Origin: Nilaparvata lugens
Lineage: Eukaryota; Arthropoda; Insecta; Hemiptera; Delphacidae
NCBI RefSeq assembly: GCF_014356525.2
Contig: NC_052518.1
Coordinates: forward strand, 101,366,767-101,430,766
DNA: 64,000 nucleotides
Direction of reading: 5' to 3'
Part shown: positions 22,295-34,540 of the stretch, in pieces
How positions within the stretch are numbered: position 1 is the first letter of the stretch
How the letters are laid out: each line of letters starts with the position of its first letter
Position numbers and translations under genes: made by a program
Notes under the pieces: model-generated
What the model was told of the DNA's origin: nothing
Databases searched by the model: none
Seen by the model: the letters and a program-made list of their open reading frames with translations, nothing else

Positions 22295-23526
22295 TTAGGC
22301 ATCAATATGAATAATACTCTTGACTGGTCAGAACAAGTGAACAAAACTTGTAAAAAGTTATTCTCAGCCATGCATGCATTAAAGAAAATGCACGATATTC
22401 TCCCTAGAAACATTAAATTATTATTGGTTCAATCTCTCATCTTCCCACATTTAATGTATTGTAATTCTGTTCTTAACGATATGCGAGTCACTCTGAATGA
22501 TAAACTACAGCGGTGCCAAAATTATTGTCTACGTTTCGTCTACTCTCTCCAACGCCATGATCATATCACCCCAGCCCACATTGCTAGTTCAACATTAAAG
22601 CTTCCTGATCAAAGGCTTTTTCGAATAGTCAAGCTTGTTAGAGATATCTTGAAATACGGTAATCCGAACTATTTTAAAGATGATTTCAAATTTGTCTCTG
22701 AAGGTAGGAAGATAGATGCTTCACATACTAGAACCGGAGAAAGTACTTTAAGGATACCCAATCATCGAACTACTATTTTCACAAAATCCTTCTTAGTTAG
22801 TGCCTGTCGTGCATGGAATGCACTTCCTGTTTCTATCAGGTCCATAAAGAGCCGAACGAGCTTCATCCTGACTTTAAAAAACATCTTTTGGAAAAAATGA
22901 CTGAAACTGTCTGGCCCTAGAACGATCACATGACAACCATCCCCCACCCATCCCACAAATAAAAACCTTTAAACCTGTTATAGAATGAATTGTATATATA
23001 TTATATAAACTCATGTTATTTTAATTATCCACTGCTACTGCTGTATATTACTTAAAGTTGATTACCCTGATCTACTTTCAGTCTACTTCATTTTATTAAT
23101 CAATAATTTTATCTTATCTACCTATATAATTATTTTACTCTATCAATTTTCTGTTTTTTTCTCTTAAATATTTATATTATTTAAAACTTTTACAATATTT
23201 CCATTGATAAATAAATCCTTAGTTCAATTAATTAAATTAACTTTTAGGTAGAGAGTTAGTGGGGAGGATATTTTTAATATTCTTTCCGAAGAATGGACAT
23301 TGATATGTCCAAAGCTCCGCCAATTTATGTAGATGCATAACAATATAATATCTATAGTTATTATATTACAAATTACTTTTTCATATCATATACAGTTCAA
23401 TAATTATTTTCTCAGTCTATATTATGTAAATTCATCTATAATTTTGCTGTATTGTAAGCTATTGTATATAAGTGTATAAGCCAGTATATTGTAATCTACA
23501 TAAATAAAGTACTCAATCAATCAATC
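22295..23526 (+). mobile_element. 5'-truncated LINE with intact 3' end
   Basis: The end of a reverse transcriptase frame (22307-22900) is followed by about 600 bp of 3' UTR and a short (ATCA)n-like tail, AAAGTACTCAATCAATCAA, at 23500-23525. The same 3' UTR occurs in inverted orientation at 35305-36050, showing it is one LINE family. Confidence 0.8.
22307..22900 (+). pseudogene. LINE reverse transcriptase C-terminal fragment
   Basis: This 197-codon frame lacks the catalytic RT motifs and starts in the thumb/connection region. It has LDWSEQVNKTCKKLF, the conserved LIFPHLMYCNSVLND block, QNYCLRFVY and the C-terminal ACRAWNALPVSIR region, all typical of Jockey/CR1-like LINE proteins. It is a 5' truncation product and not functional alone. 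Confidence 0.85.
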
Positions 23527-23598
23527 ATTAATCTCATCCTCTCTGTATCACTCTCTTTCTCTCTCTCGGTCGTGTGTTAATGGGAAGGATATTATATA

Positions 23599-23840
23599 CT
23601 AGCAGATAACCCGTGCTCCGAAAGGGTCTATTTCAAATCTTGACAAAATGAAAACTTGACCGAGTGGAATGTTGAAGAGTTTAAAGTGGGCATAGAACCA
23701 TCCTCGGTTATTTAATAATCTATATGCAAAGTTTCAAGTTAATTTCAGTCTAGTAGTTTAGACGTGATGATGCGTCAAACATAATTCTCCTATCCCATAC
23801 ATGTATAAGCCAGTTCTTTTCTCTATTATAGTATAGATAA
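23599..23840 (-). mobile_element. Helitron-like element
   Basis: On the minus strand the element ends CGGAGCACGGGTTATCTGCTAG, preceded by a short GC hairpin. On that strand it starts near TCTATACTATAATAGAGAAA. Internal words GACGTGATGATGCGTC and TATAGATTATTAAATAACCG are shared with 27571-28718 and 52430-53324. A TC...CTAG structure without TIRs or target duplication is typical of Helitrons. No Rep/helicase is encoded. Confidence 0.6.
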
Positions 23841-23984
23841 AATTCTTCAACTTGTACTAACATAATAAAGTGACAGAACTCAAATATTGTTCAGCTTCCT
23901 CAACTTAATGTCAACCTAACAAAATTGGACTGGTTATCAATTTAGTTACCAATTGAAGAGGTGGATTCCAAAAGGTCATAATTC

Positions 23985-24590
23985 AAAATAGTATATTTCG
24001 CACCTAGAGCAGAAAATGAGATTTTTCCAGCTCGAAATCGGTTTTCAAGTCCGAGGCCGTAGGCCGAGGACTAGAAAAGATTGAGAGCTGGAAAAACATT
24101 TTTGCCCGTGGTGCGAACGATATTTTTCGCCACACTACAGGTATTGCTGACAAAATAAATAAAGAATAGAAAATAAAGAATACTCGTTATCGTACCTATC
24201 TCTTGATTTTAGTGTTAGAAGATTTGCAGTCAGGATTTCAGATTCTTTTAAAATTTCACTTGGAATACCACAGTCATCTTCAAGCATTTTTGAAAATTCG
24301 GAATGCACTAATCAACAATAAAATAATTGAATAAAACTGGTTGCGAAGCGAATTAGAAAAACTGGAACTGAAATCATGGCGACTGAAATGCTGATGATGA
24401 AAGTGGACACTCGCCCGATCTAGCGGATGACTCATTAACTACTTCCATGAGCGGCTGGAAAGAGACAACTTTCTGGGCTAGACCGAAAAGAAACCCTTTT
24501 CTGACGTCGTCTGCAAACAAGGTCTTTCAGATCTACGTAGGGACTGGAAAACAGCTGCTTTCTGTGCAGTGTGGCGAAAAAGTGAATTTC
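23985..24590. repeat. Unassigned element with GC-rich inverted motif
   Basis: The left edge is TATTTCGCACCTAGAGCAG and the right edge CAGTGTGGCGAAAAAGTG, weakly inverted. Inside is a short palindrome, CCGAGGCCGTAGGCCGAGGA. A comparable arrangement (CCCGAGGCGAAGCCGAGGG) is at 27890-27915. No gene is visible. Confidence 0.4.
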
Positions 24591-24599
24591 TCAGGAACT

Positions 24600-25380
24600 A
24601 ATTTTTTCTATTTATGATAATATAATTGAATGCTACTTTGGAATAAAATCAGTCATGTAATTTGCAGTTTCAAATCCTTCTTTCAAGACAATTAAGAGTG
24701 AGATTCAAACACAAAATAATTTTTTTAAGGTGTTAATTAATATTTGGTTATTTTCCAAAACGACTTCAAGTCAGTGACTTAAGCATTTCTGGAAAATTCA
24801 TATGGGAGACAGCTTCAAACTATTATTATTTATAAGAGTATTGATAGTCAGAGCTTGTCTTTAAGATGCCAACAAAGGTTTTAATAACTATCTAAGTACA
24901 TGACGAAATATTAATTCTTATTTATAAAAATTAATCACATTCTTCTTCATTTCACTGACACTATTCACTATCAAAGTCAATCAGTCAGCATAACCTCGAA
25001 ATCACAGCAAATAGGTGCTGACTGCTGGAAGTCGCGCATACGCAAAACGCTTGACAGCTGACCTAAGCCTGTTTGGAAAAGAACAGGGCGTGACTAAAGC
25101 ACTTTTGGAAAAAAATACTCATTTGTAATGTGAATAATATACTTGACTGTTATGGCATGAATTGTTTCCCTATGTTAGAAATGATGCTCTAGGATCAGAT
25201 TCAACTAAAATGTGAAACAAAGGACTTAAGCCCTTTTGGATTCCACCTCTTCAATTCTAACCATTTTGTTTCGAAGAGGTATTCTCTCTAGATTATAGTT
25301 CTATATTAACTATGGTTTGAAATGAACAAACAAGGATGATACAAAGATAATACGAGGATGATACAAGGATCATACACAAG
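24600..25380. other. No recognisable feature
   Basis: AT-rich single-copy-looking DNA with no long open frames and no repeats that I could match within the window. Confidence 0.4.
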
Positions 25381-25384
25381 GACA

Positions 25385-25760
25385 TAGTGAGGTCCACGTT
25401 ATAATGGCAGTGTTTGAATAGCAGTGGTATTGCTATCTTTGTCTATCATTCAACAAAGCGGATAGCGCTATCTCTTTCTCGCTTTGCTCTGTTTCCAGAT
25501 CATCCTTCAACAATGTAAAATGAATAATTAATTAACAAAATATTTCATCTTAGTTATGAAAACTCATTATGAAATTATAGGAAATATAAATTCTTGCTTG
25601 ATAAAATATGATTGATTATTTTAAACGAGAATGAACAGTTTCTATTTCATCAATAAACCTGTATCAGCTACCGTCTATAGAAGGCATTGACAGGACAGAG
25701 GATCGGCAACGTTGTTCTGCTATCTTTCTACACTGCCATTATAACGTGGACCTCACTATA
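25385..25760. mobile_element. Complete MITE (GTGAGGTCCACG family)
   Basis: Starts TAGTGAGGTCCACGTTATAA and ends TATAACGTGGACCTCACTATA-like, giving inverted ends of about 28 bp with TA at the termini. The 376-bp element has no coding capacity. It is the clearest intact member. Confidence 0.85.
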
Positions 25761-26140
25761 GCAACACCAGTGTTAATCGAATACTGCCATTATAACGTGA
25801 ACCTCACTATAGATAGATAATACGAGGATGATAATATTATATTATAAAGCTATTACGAGGATGATACAAAGATGATAGACAAAGATAGCAACACCAGTGT
25901 TAATCGAATACTGCCATTATAACGTGAACCTCACTATAGATAGATAATACGAGGATGATAATATTATATTATAAAGCTATTACGAGGATGATACAAAGAT
26001 GATAGACAAAGATAGCAACACCAGTGTTAATCGAATACTGCCATTATAACGTGGACCTCACTCACTATAGATAGATGATACAAGGATGATACAAAGATGA
26101 TACGAGGATGATACAAGGTTGATACAAAGATGATACGAGG
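25761..26140 (+). repeat. 127-bp tandem repeat derived from a MITE end
   Basis: GCAACACCAGTGTTAATCGA recurs at 25761, 25888 and 26015 (period 127). Each unit contains the MITE right terminus and GAGGATGATACAAAGATGAT. A shorter GATGATAC(A/G)AGGAT array follows to about 26185. The expansion clearly grew out of the MITE at 25385-25760. Confidence 0.85.
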
Positions 26141-26454
26141 ATGATACAAAGATGATACGAGGATGATACAAGGATGATAGACAAGGATAGCAACAACAAT
26201 GTTGATCGAATACTTCTTCCATTATTAAGTGTACCTCACTAAACATCCCTCTTCAATCAGTATACGTATACTTTTTGAAGGGATCTATTCAGATGAATCC
26301 ATCTCTAATTAATCAGTGAAAGCGTTTCATTAGTCAACATAATTAGTTGATCAAGCTCCAATTACATGCATCGATACATTTGGTTATTTCAAATTGATTA
26401 ACTAAAATTGATTAGAATGAGTCATGCATCAACAAGCAACGTTATATGAGAGCG

Positions 26455-26472
26455 TATATATATATATATATA
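26455..26472. repeat. (TA)n microsatellite
   Basis: A pure TA tract of about 18 bp. 26240-26560 otherwise shows nothing recognisable. Confidence 0.8.
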
Positions 26473-26570
26473 TTTCATAGTCCACATATGTGCTGATATT
26501 TAATTAGCATAACCACACATTTTATCACTCAATACTTCAAGTTATATACAGTGACTAATATACTGTAGTA

Positions 26571-27556
26571 CAGTGGTCGCCAAACAGTCGATCGCGAGCT
26601 ACCGGTAGCTCGTGGGGTAGTTTTTGGTAGCTCCCAGAAATGCTTGGGTTGTCAACCATGCATTGAGAAACATGGCTACAAAATTTTTCATTTCTCACAG
26701 ATATAACTGAGAAGTTGAATGATTTAAATTTGCAGCTTCAAGGAAAAGATAAGGACATCGGTGGAATGATTTGAACTGTAAAATCGTTTTCCAAGGAGCT
26801 TGAGATGTGGGAAAAGAATGTCGTTCAGTTTGAATATAAACACTTTTCCAGTCTGAAGAAAATTAATGAGGAGAAAAGTCCTTCACGGCACCTCAGCAAT
26901 AACCAAGAATACGTTACAATTCAGACTTGAAACAACAGTTTGATCAACGATTTCAAGATTTTAAAAGCATATCGAATATTGTACAATTCGTCAACTCTCC
27001 ATTTGTAGAGATCGATGCAGAAGATTTTGCAGCTTGTGTTGTAAAAATTTTGATGGAGATCAGGCTTCAGTTGAAATGGAATTTTCGGATTTTTAAAATT
27101 AAATGATCTTATCTCTCAGATCACTTTCTACAACTGGAAATATTTGGCCTCAAGTCCCCAAAGAAAAATATTATTCAAGTTGAATTGAAGTTGAAAGCTA
27201 TGCTCAGCTCTACCTACTTGTGTGAATCATCTCTTTCAAGTATGAAATTCATAAAAAATCGATAGAGGACATATATTACATTTTTTGGACAACTGCATCA
27301 GAATGGCGGGTACAACGTACACTCCAAACATCAAGAAAATACTTGATCACCAAAAAGAGTTCCACTGCTCTCATTGAAATGTACATTTCAACAGTTGTTA
27401 TACTTTTTGCTATGAGATAAGTAGATTTCAACACTAGGAATGTATCTTTTAGAGCCAATAAAAGATACTTTCTTCAGTCTAATATTCGTTGGTAGCTCAC
27501 TAGGAGATTTATAAATGCTATTCTAGCTCACAGGCTCATAAGTTTGGCGACCACTG
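26571..27556 (+). mobile_element. hAT transposon relic with exact 8-bp TSD
   Basis: Ends CAGTGGTCGCCAAAC and GTTTGGCGACCACTG form 15-bp inverted repeats. CTGTAGTA is present directly outside both (26563-26570 and 27557-27564), the 8-bp duplication expected for hAT elements. At 986 bp it is too short for a complete transposase. Confidence 0.93.
26675..27340 (+). pseudogene. hAT transposase C-terminal remnant
   Basis: Plus-strand translation gives ITEKLNDLNLQLQGKDKDI, then a stop, KSFSKELEMWEKNV and, further on, LSSTYLCESSLSSMKFIKN, matching the C-terminal region (including the dimerisation segment) of hAT transposases of the ZBED/GTF2IRD2-like group. Stops and frameshifts break it, and the BED finger and most of the catalytic core are missing. 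Confidence 0.8.
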
Positions 27557-27570
27557 CTGTAGTATATAAA

Positions 27571-28718
27571 TCTATCTATCTATAATAAAAATAGAGGAAT
27601 GAATATTGGCGTATACACGTACGGGATAGGAAATTCACGAATGACGCATCATCACGTCTCAACTACTCAACTGATTGACTTGAAATTTTACATATAGATT
27701 CATAATTCATCGAGGTTAGTTATAGGCCAATTTCAAATTCTTCGAGATTTCATTACGTCAAGTTTTCAAATCGTCATGCTCCCAGTTTGTTAAACTTTGC
27801 TTGAGAGTGTTCGTAGGAAAATAGGATTAATAGTTATTTGTATATCTAGAGTGAAAAGTACGACTTTTTCTCCCTGTGGGAAAAAGTTTGAAGCCCGAGG
27901 CGAAGCCGAGGGCAGCAATTTTCCTGAGGGAGAAAAATTATTTTTCGCTCGTGATGTACACAACATTTTTCCTCCACCTACATTTTTATAAAAACTGCTA
28001 ATAAAATAATTTTTAAAAACGTATGTCACCAAACAATGTGTTACAACATAATCTAAAAAGTAAACAGAAACAGCTGGCTTGTAATCACAGTTCTCCGACA
28101 GCACTATCTGTCGGCTAAAGTTGTAACAACAATGACAGCCACAACTACAGCTATGATGAAGTTCCCGTTTCAAATTTGATTAGTTAATAAGTAATATTCG
28201 TTGGCTGGTATTTTGAATAACATGGATTAAAATATAAAAAAATATAAATTTTTTCTATTATAGTGATATCAAGTTTGTAATAATAATTTCAGCATACAAA
28301 CATAAATTTGATATATCGATCAAATGTCTGGTTGTGGTATTGAATTCAGTTGACTCAATGACAGACACCTCTATTATGCTTTTTCATCTGAGCTTAGACC
28401 TTCTAGCCTATTACAATGTAAGTTTCAAAATAGAGATGCTCCCCATGTTATTTAAATGGAGTCACTTTTACTCCCTAGGGAGTTTTTCTGTTTTTTAGTA
28501 CCGAGAGCGAAAAAGTGACACTTTAGTATCATGTTTCAGGGAGTAAAGTAAGTACTTTTGACAGTAGGTGGAGGAAAATTAAATTTTGTATATAGATTCT
28601 TTATTCACCGAGGATGGTTATAGGTCTATTTTGAATTCAGTATATGGATTTCATTAGATCAAGTTCTCAGATTTTCAAGTTTTTTATTAGCTCTCGCGGA
28701 GCACGGGTTACCTGCTAG
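27571..28718 (+). mobile_element. Helitron-like element with internal insertion
   Basis: Begins TCTATCTATCTATAATAA and ends CTCGCGGAGCACGGGTTACC TGCTAG. The usual short body (GACGCATCATCACGTCTC, CATCGAGGTTAGTTATAGG) is split: an unrelated segment of about 760 bp (roughly 27800-28565; GTGGGAAAAAGTTTGAAG, CCCTAGGGAGTTTTTCTG) lies between the first part and the repeated CACCGAGGATGGTTATAGG part. It may be two Helitron copies joined. Confidence 0.55.
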
Positions 28719-28972
28719 TCTACAATGGTTTGTAAATGCATATGGAATTGACAATTTATATTACAATTCATAGTATTTATAGTGAGGTGCACGCCATAAT
28801 GGCAGTATTTGGTTACCGTTGATGCAGCTATCATTCCAAAAACTAGATTGTGCAATCCTTTACCACCTCCACAACATTGCCAGATCGTTTTCCAAAAACT
28901 TGGGATTATAGGTAATCAACAAAATATCCGATCTCAATTACGAAAATTCATTAATTGATCATTGAAAATATT

Positions 28973-30045
28973 TTTTCCTACAGATACCCTGAAAAGTGAC
29001 CATTTGTGCACTGATTGCAGGCTGCAAAGAATCACTTTTCCGCACTAGTGCGCAAAGTGATTCTTTGCATACTCCAGATTTGCAGCATGACAACGCAAAA
29101 TAGTTAGTAGGTTATATGGAGCACCAGTGCAGCAAAATCAAAATGAAGTTGGTAACAGTGACTGCTGTGGCTGCTATAGTGAGCAGAGGTGCAACCAAGC
29201 ACAACGCGCTAATTATTAGTATTAGATATTATAACCAAGGACAACGACAGCACAGTGCCACCACAGCACACACCACACAGCTGCCCCCCGCCATTCAAAC
29301 ACTACTACATTATTCAGGCAATTTTACCCATAATTACCCACTTTTCATATTCAATGGTAGCTGTAGGAAAAATTTAATGTGAAATACGTGCACAAAGTTC
29401 GTTTGCTGCACTCAAGAAACCATTCCACCCTCGCCTACGGCTCGGGCGTAAACGTTTCTTTCGATGCAGCAAACTGTCACTTTGCGCACTAGTTGCACAA
29501 ATAACTATTTCCTACAGTTACCTTGAAAAGTGGCCATTGCTGCACTGATTACAGAACGCAAAGAATCACTTTTCCGCTCGGGAAAATTTTTTCTGCACTC
29601 CAGATTTGCAACATGGCAACGCAAAATACTTAGTAGGTTATATGGAGCAACAGTGCAGGAAAATCAAAATGAAGTTGGTAACAGTGACTGGGCTGCTATA
29701 GTAAGCAGAGGTGCAACGAAGCACAACGAGCACCTTATTAAGTAGATATTATAACCAAGGACAACATTTTTATTCAATTTGACAATAAATTAAGGTTTTT
29801 ATCAATAAAAAAATTACACAGAAATACATTTCATGCATTTCAGGCAATTTTACCCATAATTACCCACTTTTCATATTCAATGGTAACTGTAGGAAAAACT
29901 TAATGTGAAAATACGTGCGCAAAGTTCCTCTGCTGCACTCAAGAAACCATTCCGCCCTTGCCTACGGCTCGGGCGTAAACGTTTCTTTCGGTGCAGCAAA
30001 CTGTCACTTTGCGCACTAGTTGCACAAATAACTATTTTCTTGATG
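28973..30045. repeat. Two tandem CCTACAG repeat elements inside copy A
   Basis: The first (28973-29511) and second (29512-30045) share TGCACTGATT, AAAGAATCACTTTTCCG, GCAGAGGTGCAAC and the closing CACTAGTTGCACAAATAAC. They lie inside a MITE (starts 28777, ends 30209), so the order of events was MITE, then this element, then the segmental duplication. Confidence 0.7.
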
Positions 30046-30613
30046 ATAACATATAATTGGTTATTTACACAAGAATGAACAGTTGATATCACATCAGATG
30101 AATCGGAATCAGCTATTATCTATAGAAGGCAGTGGCAAGGCAGAGAGTCGGTCTCGCTGTTCTCCTATCCTCCTCCACTGTCATTACAACGTGGGCTTCT
30201 CCACTATAGATGATAGATACATTGGGAAATAATACAAAGAAGGCGAAGAAGAAGAAAAAAAGTATTCACGCTAATATCACTCTATATTACAGAATTTGCA
30301 TCACTTAAAATAATTATTATCACATGAGAAGGCAATAATAGACAAAAGTGAAAGTATTAGTTACATATTGGAAAACCTGTGATTAGAAATTGGATTATTA
30401 CTATATCGCAATCTAAATCGTGAACTGTCGATTATTTGGAATATTTCTGGAGGAATGGTGACACATTATGCGTCGACCAATCAGAATCGAGAATGGGCGT
30501 GTCCATGTACTACCTCGTTCTCGCTTGTGATTGGTCAAATCTGTTTGACACAGTGGTCGGTAGGTGGCAGCACTCACAAGGACGAATAACACAAAACAAG
30601 AGAGACCTTCGAC

Positions 30614-30694
30614 GAAAAAAGAAGAAGAAGAAGAAGAGAAAAAGAAGAAAGAATAAGAAGAAGAAGAAGAAGAGAAGAAGAAGAAGAAGAAGAA
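30614..30694 (+). repeat. (GAA)n tract at duplication joint
   Basis: An interrupted GAA/AAGAAG run lying exactly between copy A and copy B. The Arg/Lys-rich open frame across it is an artefact. Confidence 0.9.
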
Positions 30695-32775
30695 GTGGAG
30701 GAAAATTAAATTTTGTATATAGATTCTTTATTCACCGAGGATGGTTATAGGTCTATTTTGAATTCAGTATATGGATTTCATTAGATCAAGTTCTCAGATT
30801 TTCAAGTTTTTTATTAGCTCTCGCGGAGCACGGGTTACCTGCTAGTCTACAATGGTTTGTAAATGCATATGGAATTGACAATTTATATTACAATTCATAG
30901 TATTTATAGTGAGGTGCACGCCATAATGGCAGTATTTGGTTACCGTTGATGCAGCTATCATTCCAAAAACTAGATTGTGCAATCCTTTACCACCTCCACA
31001 ACATTGCCAGATCGTTTTCCAAAAACTTGGGATTATAGGTAATCAACAAAATATCCGATCTCAATTACGAAAATTCATTAATTGATCATTGAAAAATATT
31101 TTTTCCTACAGATACCCTGAAAAGTGACCATTTGTGCACTGATTGCAGGCTGCAAAGAATCACTTTTCCGCACTAGTGCGCAAAGTGATTCTTTGCATAC
31201 TCCAGATTTGCAGCATGACAACGCAAAATAGTTAGTAGGTTATATGGAGCACCAGTGCAGCAAAATCAAAATGAAGTTGGTAACAGTGACTGCTGTGGCT
31301 GCTATAGTGAGCAGAGGTGCAACCAAGCACAACGCGCTAATTATTAGTATTAATATTATAACCAAGGACAACGACAGCACAGTGCCACCACAGCACACAC
31401 CACACAGCTGCCCCCCGCCATTCAAACACTACTACATTATTCAGGCAATTTTACCCATATTACCCACTTTTCATATTCAATGGTAGCTGTAGGAAAAATT
31501 TAATGTGAAATACGTGCACAAAGTTCGTTTGCTGCACTCAAGAAACCATTCCACCCTCGCCTACGGCTCGGGCGTAAACGTTTCTTTCGATGCAGCAAAC
31601 TGTCACTTTGCGCACTAGTTGCACAAATAACTATTTCCTACAGTTACCTTGAAAAGTGGCCATTGCTGCACTGATTACAGAACGCAAAGAATCACTTTTC
31701 CGCTCGGGAAAATTTTTTCTGCACTCCAGATTTGCAACATGGCAACGCAAAATACTTAGTAGGTTATATGGAGCAACAGTGCAGGAAAATCAAAATGAAG
31801 TTGGTAACAGTGACTGGGCTGCTATAGTAAGCAGAGGTGCAACGAAGCACAACGAGCACCTTATTAAGTAGATATTATAACCAAGGACAACATTTTTATT
31901 CAATTTGACAATAAATTAAGGTTTTTATCAATAAAAAAATTACACAGAAATACATTTCATGCATTTCAGGCAATTTTACCCATAATTACCCACTTTTCAT
32001 ATTCAATGGTAACTGTAGGAAAAACTTAATGTGAAATACGTGCGCAAAGTTCCTCTGCTGCACTCAAGAAACCATTCCGCCCTTGCCTACGGCTCGGCGT
32101 AAACGTTTCTTTCGGTGCAGCAAACTGTCACTTTGCGCACTAGTTGCACAAATAACTATTTTCTTGATGATAACATATAATTGGTTATTTACACAAGAAT
32201 GAACAGTTGATATCACATCAGATGAATCGGAATCAGCTATTATCTATAGAAGGCAGTGGCAAGGCAGAGAGTCGGTCTCGCTGTTCTCCTATCCTCCTCC
32301 ACTGTCATTACAACGTGGGCTTCTCCACTATAGATGATAGATACATTGGGAAATAATACAAAGAAGGCGAAGAAGAAGAAAAAAGTATTCACGCTAATAT
32401 CACTCTATATTACAGAATTTGCATCACTTAAAATAATTATTATCACATGAGAAGGCAATAATAGACAAAAGTGAAAGTATTAGTTACATATTGGAAAACC
32501 TGTGATTAGAAATTGGATTATTACTATATCGCAATCTAAATCGTGAACTGTCGATTATTTGGAATATTTCTGGAGGAATGGTGACACATTATGCGTCGAC
32601 CAATCAGAATCGAGAATGGGCGTGTCCATGTACTACCTCGTTCTCGCTTGTGATTGGTCAAATCTGTTTGACACAGTGGTCGGTAGGTGGCAGCACTCAC
32701 AAGGACGAATAACACAAAACAAGAGAGACCTTCGACGAAAAAGAAGAAGAAGAAGAAGAGAAAAAGAAGAAAGAA

Positions 32776-32806
<31 letters not shown>

Positions 32807-32850
32807 AAGAAGAAGAAGAAGAAGAAGGAGAGGAAGAAGAAGAACAAGAA
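30695..32850. repeat. Segmental duplication, copy B
   Basis: Repeats 28568-30694 with the same element order (Helitron end at 30845, MITE start at 30905, tandem CCTACAG elements at 31106-32162, MITE end near 32335) and then runs into a longer GAA tract (32738-32850). Confidence 0.92.
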
Positions 32851-33630
32851 CAAGAATGAACAGAAAAACTTTGAGAATCAACAGACAAGTTTCGGTCCGC
32901 TGCTTCTCCAAATGAAGTTTGTGCAATGTCAGAAGAAGAAGACGAAGAAAAAGACAGGAGAAGAAGAAGGTGGAGAGGAGAAGAAGAAGAAAAGAAGAAG
33001 AAGAAAAAGTATTCACGCTAATATCACTCTATATTACAGAATTTGCATCACTTAAAATAATTATTATCACATGAGAAGGCAATAATAGACAAAAGTGAAA
33101 GTATTAGTTACATATTGGAAAACCTGTGATTAGAAATTGGATTATTACTATATCGCAATCTAAATCGTGAACTGTCGATTATTTGGAATATTTCTGGAGG
33201 AATGGTGACACATTATGCGTCGACCAATCAGAATCGAGAATGGGCGTGTCCATGTACTACCTCGTTCTCGCTTGTGATTGGTCAAATCTGTTTGACACAG
33301 TGGTCGGTAGGTGGCAGCACTCACAAGGACGAATAACACAAAACAAGAGAGACCCTTGACGAAAAAGAAGAAGAAGAAGAAGAAGATGAAGAAGAAGAAG
33401 AAGAAGAAGAAGAAGAAAGAAGAAGAAGAAGAAGAAAGAAGAAGAAGAAGGAAGAAGAAGAACAAGAACAAGAATGAACAGAAAAACTTTGAGAATCAAC
33501 AGACAAGTTTCGGTCCGCTGCTTCTCCAAATGAAGTTTGTGCAATGTCAGAAGAAGAAGACGAAGAAAAAGACAGGAGAAGAAGAAGGTGGAGAGGAGAA
33601 GAAGAAGAAAAGAAGAAGAAGAAAAAGCCG
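32384..33630. repeat. ~624-bp tandem duplication nested at end of copy B
   Basis: GTATTCACGCTAATATCAC starts at about 32384 and again at 33008. Both units run through CGTCGACCAATCAGAATCG, a GAA tract and ACAGAAAAACTTTGAGAATC to GAAAAAG. The first part of the unit also occurs at 30260, so the segment is present three times. GAA tracts lie at the joints. Confidence 0.88.
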
Positions 33631-33729
33631 ATGAAAAATCTCTTGTGTTTTCTATAAATGCACACGCATCCTGATATAAGTTCAGATCTTATATTTTGTG
33701 GGGGAATTTATGTTGGGGGAGATTGCTGA

Positions 33730-33965
33730 GAAGGAGGAAAACATAAAACATGAAGAGGGAGAGAGTGTGTGTGTGTGTGAGAGATAGTGAGAGAAGAGAG
33801 AGAGTGAGTGTGAGGGAGAGAACGTGAGAGAGTGAGTGGAAGAAAAACTAAGATATGAGGAGAGTGAGTGAGAGAGGGTGAGAGGGTGAGAGAGCGAGGG
33901 AGAGTGAGTGAGAGAGTGTGAGGGAAAGAACATGAGAGAGTGAGTGTAAGAAAAACGAAGATATG
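33730..33965 (+). repeat. GAGAGTGAGTG purine-rich repeat
   Basis: Irregular GAGAGAGTGAGTG array containing two copies of AAGAAAAACTAAGATATGAGG-like sequence about 117 bp apart. Non-coding. Confidence 0.8.
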
Positions 33966-34261
33966 AGGAAGAGCTGTAATATTGCTCCAGTTTTGGAGAT
34001 TTATTTCCGCGTGCAAGCAAAGTCTAATCCGGTATGTGTACAGTGGCATTTTATTCCGTGAAAGATCTTATGGAATATGACATATTGGCAGTTGAAGTTT
34101 CCACGTAGCTCTGCCCATTTTCACAACTCTTTCTAATGATATTTTCAAGCTCATGCAAGTTCACCATGATAACTCATTTTTTCAAAATAAAATGCATAGT
34201 GGCGTCTTGATGCTGTGGAAGGGGTGAATCGACCCAATGACCTTCTTCTCAGGTCACGACA

Positions 34262-34480
34262 GTACAGTGAGGTCCACGTTATAATGGCAGTATTCGATTG
34301 ACATTGGTGTAGATATCCTTGTCTATCATTCAACAAAGCAGATACCGCTATCTTAATTCAGCTCCGCAACGTTGCCACATCGTTCATTAACAAATTAGGA
34401 ATATAATAAATAATTTGCAAAATATTCAATCTTGATTATGAAAATTATATATATGCATATGCATTCATAGGCCAAAGTTA
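34262..34480. repeat. MITE left part
   Basis: ACAGTGAGGTCCACGTTATA followed by TATCCTTGTCTATCATTCAA and CGCAACGTTGCCACATCG. The right terminus is missing. Confidence 0.65.
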
Positions 34481-34540
34481 GAAAAAACATAATTTTCACT
34501 TAATATGTTAAATACTAATAGAATCTAGTAAGTTCTGGAG

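Larger units (their letters stand above)
28568..30694. repeat. Segmental duplication, copy A (2127 bp)
   Basis: From GTGGAGGAAAATTAAATTTT to the GAA tract, this copy matches 30695 onward almost base for base; single-base and short-indel differences are visible (for example ATTAGATATT versus ATTAATATT). It contains a Helitron 3' end, MITE ends (28777 and 30209) and two tandem CCTACAGTTACC elements. Confidence 0.92.

Noticed and set aside
32536..33665. Many Arg/Lys-, Phe- or Ser-rich open frames
   Set aside because: Artefacts of (GAA)n tracts within the segmental duplications, in every frame and on both strands.
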